Of a DNA stretch of 64,000 nt, positions 58,865 through 64,000 are shown piece after piece; the stretch's first letter is position 1, and the number at the start of each line of letters is the position of its first letter. The notes below the pieces were generated by a model. That model did not search any database. It was not told the DNA's origin and worked only from the letters and a program-made list of their open reading frames with translations. The stretch comes from Armigeres subalbatus (taxonomy: Eukaryota; Arthropoda; Insecta; Diptera; Culicidae): positions 216,789,783-216,853,782 of the forward strand of contig NC_085141.1 in the NCBI RefSeq assembly GCF_024139115.2, read 5' to 3'. The translations under genes and the position numbers were made by a program.

Positions 58865-59638
58865 TCACAAATGAAGCACCCCATCTTTTTGTGTGATCAA
58901 CGCATTTTCTTCAAGAGTGGCGGCACCGGTAAGATCTCGTATTTCGTCCTGATCGTCCTGGTCGTTCTCCTCCGAACCCGTTGTGTGGTGTGATTGGTGC
59001 GAACCTCCGGATAGCTGACTGTTGCGTGAGAAGGAACCACGTCTCGGAGGAGCCAACGTTCTTTGGTTAGCAGGTTTCACCGTGATGATCAGGTTTGAGC
59101 TATTGGCCACCATCATGTCGGTGACCTGATCCAACGTTTTGCCATTTACTTCAATGCCGTTCACCTCAAGGACTTCGTCATTTACTGCCAGCAAACCGGT
59201 GCTTTCCGCCAGACCACCAGGCACCAAACGGGAGATAAATATACCGGGCTGTTTTTCCAGACCATTTGCTGTTACACGGACTGATGTGCCATCGCTGGAA
59301 TAATTAGGATAGTAATGTGTAACCATGATTAATCATATTTACGTTGACTTACCGGATGTAGAAACCAAGCGGCTTATCACTGCCATGCTTTAGTAAACGA
59401 ACTCTTCTACAGGTTTCTGGCACAATATCAACATCAATAATTGCAGATACCTGAAATAATATATTTTGAATTTAAGTCTTCTGCATATAATATTATTTAT
59501 TAGGTCGTACTTGTCGGAAGTCATGAGGATTCGAAATAGCTAGACTTTTAGATTTTACAGGTGTTTGTCCAAGGATGCTACTTATGAGATTTCGTGGCCT
59601 AATGGTTCCATATCCGGTGATTTCTTCTATGCTGTCTC
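58865..59638 (-). CDS. par-6: Par-6 polarity protein, CRIB and PDZ exons (partial)
   Basis: Exons (minus) 59638-59511, 59450-59353 and 59294-58865 join in phase to 217 codons plus two leading bases. The introns are 60 and 58 bp. The product is the C-terminal part of Par-6, the adaptor that links Cdc42-GTP, aPKC and Par-3 at the apical cortex. The first exon carries the partial CRIB (ISNPHDFRQ, joined to [11 protein letters not shown]), and the PDZ domain follows with [20 protein letters not shown] (carboxylate loop PLGF), the [28 protein letters not shown] core and the [17 protein letters not shown] end. A polar Ser/His-rich tail ends in QKDGVLHL. The upstream exons coding for the PB1 domain are not found before 64000, so the next intron is longer than 4.3 kb or the first exons lie outside the window. 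Confidence 0.93.
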
Positions 59639-59896
59639 CTAGAGGAAAATAATTAAAAAAAACTTGATTTGTTTGACATCATAATAAGATCAAATAGAAG
59701 ATTAGAAGCTGTATAGATTTTCAAATTAGGTGAAATGGCATTAAACTGATTACATATTTTTTTATCGGAAACTAAAATCAAAATATGTATTCGATTTGCT
59801 CTTATCGACAGCATGAATAATTTTCATTTTGATGTTACTATTTTTACCGTTAAAAGGGGGTGTCTTTCGAAAGGCTGAATACTTATTAGGCTGAAA

Positions 59897-60374
59897 CCCG
59901 AGCAGGAGCGACGACCTCGATAACAGAAATTGATATGAACTAGCCTTGCATAAGAGGTAAAATACCAAAAACTTATATGCAGAATACTTGAGGCATAACG
60001 TGCTTAGGTATTTCAATACCAAACGAATAATAATTGGTTACCCGAGCAGGAGCGACGGCCTCAATAACATAAATTGGTATAAAGTAGCCTTGCATAAGAG
60101 GTAAAATACCAAAAAAGAATACCAAAATCTTATATGCAGAATACTTGAGGCATAACATGCTTAGCTATTTCATTACCAAACGAATAATAATTGGTTATGC
60201 ATTTGGTATTGAAATATAATTTAATAACAGAGTATGTTATGGCTCAAGTATTGTGCATATTAATTTTTGGTATTATCACTTTGGTATTTTACCTCTTATG
60301 CAGGGCTAGTTCATAACAGAGTATGGTATCAATAACAGAATTAGGTATTATTGAGCTAATTTCTCTTGCTCGGG
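59897..60374. mobile_element. Fold-back with a tandemly duplicated arm, in the par-6 intron
   Basis: CCCGAGCAGGAGCGACG begins two tandem copies (59897-60040 and 60041-60196), and their inverse, ending TCTCTTGCTCGGG, lies at 60205-60374. GCATAAGAGGTAAAATACC and its inverse pair the arms. Confidence 0.75.
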
Positions 60375-60559
60375 AATCCCCAAAGGCTGAAAATATCAGA
60401 AGGCAGTTAATTGATCAGAAATCTGAAATGTATCGGAAGGCTGAAATTTATGTGATGAAATAAATCTCAACCATACGAGTTATTGTACCAACCATGTTGA
60501 GTTTGAGTGGTTGAATAGTCAATAATAAATAAAGAATAAATGATACAGAATAAAGAATG

Positions 60560-61338
60560 AAGAATAAAGTATCAGGAGAGCTATTTAAACACGGTGGTGA
60601 GGCACTGGCTAGAGCGCTGCACTGGGTCATTACCAAGATTTGGGAGGAGGAAGTTTTGCCGCAGGAGTGGATGGAAGGTGTCGTGTGTCCCATCTACAAA
60701 AAGGGCGATAAGCTGGATTGTAGCAACTACCGCTCAATCACATTGTTGAACGCCGCCTACAAGGTATTCTCTCAAATTTTATGCTGTCGACTAGCACCAA
60801 TTGCAAGGGAGTTCGTGGGGCAGTACCAGGCGGATTTTAGGGGCGAACGCTCCACCACGGACCAGGTGTTTGCCATTCGCCAAGTACTGCAGAAATACAG
60901 CGAATACAACGTGCCCACACATCATCTATTCGGGCCGATGCCCACGTAGCGTTTTTTTAACGCTGCGTGCACGTGGCGTTGAAAAAACGCAGGTGTGCAT
61001 CGGTGCGGTGCGGCGACGCTGCGTTACCGCTTTTTCCCGATGCACACATGCGTCCTTTTAACGCCGTGTGCACGCAGCGTTGAAAAGACGCTACGTGGGC
61101 ATCGGGCCTTCATCGACTTCAAAGCCGCATATGATACAATCGATCGGGACCAGCTATGGCAGCTAATGCACGAACACGGATTTCCGGATAAACTGACATC
61201 AAAGTTGATCAAAGCGACGATGGATCGGGTGATGTGCGTAGTTCGAGTTTCAGGGGCATTCTCGAGTCCCTTCGAAACGCGCAGAGGGTTACGGCAATAA
61301 GGTAATGGTCTTTCGTGTCTACTATTCAACATCGCTTA
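60560..61338 (+). pseudogene. RTE-like reverse transcriptase fragment
   Basis: ELFKHGGEALARALHWVITK, the PIYKKGDKLDCSNYRSIT block, GQYQADFRGERSTTDQ and, after an insertion, FIDFKAAYDTIDRDQLW and SPFETRRGLRQ. It stops at TAA in the RQGDGLS block and ends abruptly at about 61338, before the catalytic FADD box. It is a third RTE-like family member, clearly diverged from 3497-6947. Confidence 0.8.
60932..61108. mobile_element. 177-bp MITE with 3-bp TTC duplication
   Basis: Ends GGGCCGATGCCCACGTAGCG and its near complement. TTC is duplicated at 60929-60931 and 61109-61111. Removing 180 bp restores the HHLF-IDFKAAYD coding register of the surrounding reverse transcriptase, which fixes the borders to the base. 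A 3-bp duplication is typical of PIF/Harbinger-type elements. Confidence 0.9.
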
Positions 61339-62326
61339 CAATAATCGAATCAAAGTATCGATATCACCGATATATTGGTATTAACAAATCGATATATCGG
61401 AAAATCATATGATATTTCAATTTAGAATATATTTGTTGTAGTTAATAATTATTAGAAATAACTATTTTTCTATTACAAAATAAAATATGCTTCTAGAGTG
61501 TGCTAGTAGAACAATCATCGACGGGGGCGTTCGTCGTAGCGGCAGCGTTTTCGGCATGATACTGATCTCACTATTTTCCGTTCGCTCGACAAAAATAAAC
61601 CACTGAAGTTTTGAGAAATTTGCTGAAATTTCACTGACATTTGTTCTGTATTTCTCTTCGGGTTATTTTGATTTTTGACAACAGAAAAATCTCTCCGGAA
61701 TTTCCACGGAAGTAATTATTATTATTATTTTTATTTAAGAGGCGTTCAGCCCTTGGCTGGCTCACCTCTGCGACCACGGAAGTTTTTGAAAGTGTAAATT
61801 TAATGTTAAAATAAAACTTAGATTTTTTTTAGAAAATCCATTCTATTGAAATATTCTTAGCTGAAAAAGGAAAATCTTTTAAACTTCCACGAGAAATTAT
61901 CTTTTTATTTCACACTAGCAGACCCGACGAACTTCGTTTCGCCTAAAATTGATTTATTTTCTGATTAGATCTCGAGTTATGAAGAAATTGGTGTTTCATT
62001 TGTATGGGAGCCCCCCTTTCCAAAGCGGGGAGGGGTCTCGAACCATCTTAAGAACCTTCCCCGGCCCCAAAAACCTCCACATACAAATTTTCACGTCGAT
62101 CGGTTCAGTAGTTTCCGAGTCTATAAGGCACAGACAGACAGAAATTCATTTTTATGTATATAGAAGAAGAAGATGAAATTCCTCTGAATTTCAGCAGGGA
62201 GTTCTCATCGATTTTCACGGACATTCTTCAAAATTTACGCAAAAAGTTCCTCAAAAAAAAAACTAAGTTTTCATCAGAAAACCCGTAGCAATAATTTAAA
62301 GAAACTCTTTTTAATTTCTACGAGGC
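61339..62326. other. Spacer with a GACCCGACGAACTTCG dispersed repeat
   Basis: The block 61913-62172 starts CACTAGCAGACCCGACGAAC and ends with AGACAGACAGAAATTC and a TATA-rich tail, a layout common to dispersed repeats in insects. At 61340-61400 there is a cluster of CGATAT words. No gene. Confidence 0.5.
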
Positions 62327-62715
62327 ATATAGACGAATCCAAGTAAAAATAAGAAGAAGACACACGACGGTGTTAACTTTGACAGATCCTACAGCACAGC
62401 ATAGGAAGATCATTTTAAAATGCTTATAATAAATTCTAGACAAAATGTAATTAAAATCTGATTGATGTATGATACGGAAAAAGTTCCGAACTGTATGATA
62501 GATACATTTTTGGCAAATATACAAAAAATTGAGATAAGCCTAAATATGTAATTCGGAACTTTTTCCGTATTGTACATCAATCAGATTTTAATTACAATTT
62601 GTCTAGAATTTATTATAAGCATTTTAAAATGATCTTCCTATGCTGTGCTGTAGGATCTGTCAAAGTTAACACCGTCGTGTGTCTTTTTCTTATTTTTACT
62701 TGGATTCGTCTATAT
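62327..62715. mobile_element. Fold-back element with ~180-bp arms
   Basis: ATATAGACGAATCCAAGTAA at the left pairs with the right end at 62696-62715, and matching continues inward through GACGGTGTTAACTTTGACAG and CGGAAAAAGTTCCGAA. The loop is about 45 bp. Confidence 0.85.
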
Positions 62716-63210
62716 TCCATTATCACAAATGTCTTCCTAATTTCTCAAGTAAATTCATCTAATTCATCATAGAAACACGTCAAATATACGATTGAATTAG
62801 CATAAGGACTCAAGGGCCAGTGGCATGACAGATGGTGCACAACGATGTGTCAATGCAAAATGTTGAGTTGCCAGAACAATGTTGATGGTAGCACACACCT
62901 CACACCATCCGCGCTATAAGTCATTTTATGAGACAGATTCGAACAGCTGATCGAAATTTTGAGTGAACGGCTCGGTCTTTGTTTTGGTAAATTTGCATGC
63001 AATCATCATTTCATCATCATCATCATCATTTCATTCCATTTTCGCAAATGTTCCTTGTAAAATGTAAATATTAGTGTTAGCTCTCCTATCATTTGAGCTT
63101 TCTATAAAATGGCTTATAGAGAAGAAACCTCTAAACCGTTAAAGGCGAGGAGCTAGATTTTACTATAAGGTGGCGCAGGTCAGCGCTGCGTGCCACTAGT
63201 TCTCTCTTTT

Positions 63211-63282
63211 ACTCTCCCACTGATCTTATGCAACGCAAATAGTGACGTCACTATTTGCGTTGCATAAGATCAGTGGGAGAGT
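63211..63282. repeat. Perfect 72-bp palindrome centred on TGACGTCA
   Basis: 36 bases from ACTCTCCCACTGATC are followed immediately by their exact reverse complement. The centre is TGACGTCA, a CREB/ATF consensus. Confidence 0.9.
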
Positions 63283-63298
63283 GACGGGAAGTGATGTA

Positions 63299-63537
63299 CA
63301 GTATCCTCCCGCTTATCCGGACCTCGCTAATCCGACGACTCGTTAGTCCGGATCTCGCTAATTCGGAATTTTCCGGATTAAAAAGTATCAACATCCATTT
63401 AAACACATTATGCTGTCAGTTTTCAAATTTGTGCTGTGATTTCGTTTTGGTTCATTTGTATTGATTTGACAGTCGGATTAACGAGAGAAACCCCGTTAGT
63501 CCGGCCATACATTTGTCGGATCAGCGGGGGTATACTG
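63299..63537. mobile_element. Tigger/pogo-like MITE
   Basis: CAGTATCCTCCCGCTTATCC and its near inverse at the right end (63514-63537) are flanked by TA (63297-63298 and 63538-63539). TTAGTCCGG/CCGGATTA words repeat inside. This terminus is characteristic of pogo/Tigger-derived MITEs. Confidence 0.8.
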
Positions 63538-63539
63538 TA

Positions 63540-64000
63540 TATCCTAAAATTGATTATTCCTATCTAAGCGTGTATGTGCTATAAATAACTTTATAGCATT
63601 CGATATGTCAAAAGATTATAAAATAAACAGACCGAGCTCTGTCGGTCTCTTTCGTATTCCATCATCCAAACGAAAAACAACGTTTATTCCAACGCTCCTC
63701 CGAAAACCATCATTTTATTACCGCGATCTTCAACAGTGTCTAGTTAATTCCAGAGTCCACTTTGTGCTTCCCTCGGTTCGTTTCACGTATATAATAGAAG
63801 CACAAACAATCATCAAATCGTCATCATTTTCATCATTGAATGCTTTTTTTTCTACAACAAATATGATTTTGAAAAAGTATCAGCGGCGCGTGTTTACTCT
63901 CCACCTACTTGCTGATATATTTACAGTTACATCAAACAACTAAAAACCGAAATACGCGGCTCCAAAGTTACGAGGTGATAATGCTATAAAGAGTCACAAG
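63540..64000. other. Window end without supported genes
   Basis: A plus-strand frame (63605-63943) has no recognisable motif and an AT-driven composition. Probably still within the large par-6 intron. Confidence 0.45.

Noticed and set aside
63605..63943. 112-residue plus-strand frame at the window end
   Set aside because: No domain, no splice context, and composition typical of random AT-rich DNA.

Overview
The window looks like nuclear DNA of a culicine mosquito, most likely Aedes. It is AT-rich. Its few conserved host genes have short introns of 58-74 bp beside introns of many kilobases. The space between is packed with non-LTR retrotransposons (RTE-like, Juan/Jockey-like and R1-like), hAT- and TA-type non-autonomous elements, fold-backs and one tRNA-derived SINE. 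The species call is inferred from this repeat style and was not checked by a search.

Four host genes can be built exon by exon from conserved protein sequence and splice sites. (1) NAT10/Kre33 RNA cytidine acetyltransferase, minus strand, 32383 to 19061: six exons, 1005 residues, with a 9.6 kb intron that splits the acetyl-CoA loop. (2) TAF7 (TFIID subunit 7), plus strand, 43111-44536. (3) ASNSD1, an asparagine-synthetase-like protein, minus strand, 47011 to 44647, tail-to-tail with TAF7. (4) The CRIB/PDZ 3' half of par-6, minus strand, 59638 to 58865; its PB1 exons lie beyond the window. An orphan PHD-finger ORF1-type frame sits at 36610-37376.

Layout: 1-2884, long fold-back element; 3497-6947, nearly full RTE-like retrotransposon with a 9-bp target duplication; 8960-10005, minisatellite; 11.5-17.3 kb, minus-strand RTE-like and Juan-like remains broken by a TA-flanked insertion; 17.7-18.6 kb, a repeat that recurs inverted at 56.2-57.1 kb; 19.0-32.4 kb, NAT10, with a decayed R1-like element and nested elements in intron 3; 32.8-36.1 kb, clustered MITEs, one possibly carrying a captured spliced exon; 39.8-42.4 kb, a 2.6 kb near-perfect palindrome; 43.1-47.0 kb, TAF7 and ASNSD1; 49.3-57.3 kb, one Jockey-like endonuclease frame cut by five later insertions; 58.3-59.6 kb, par-6; 59.9-63.5 kb, more fold-backs, an RTE fragment carrying a 177-bp MITE, and a perfect 72-bp palindrome.

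The host genes show no shared pathway: ribosome biogenesis/acetylation, transcription, an asparagine-synthetase-like enzyme and cell polarity. The most unusual signals are a family of hairpin-plus-tail elements with constant 11-12 bp target duplications (three copies), the large palindrome just upstream of TAF7, and the datable stack of nested insertions at 49-57 kb.
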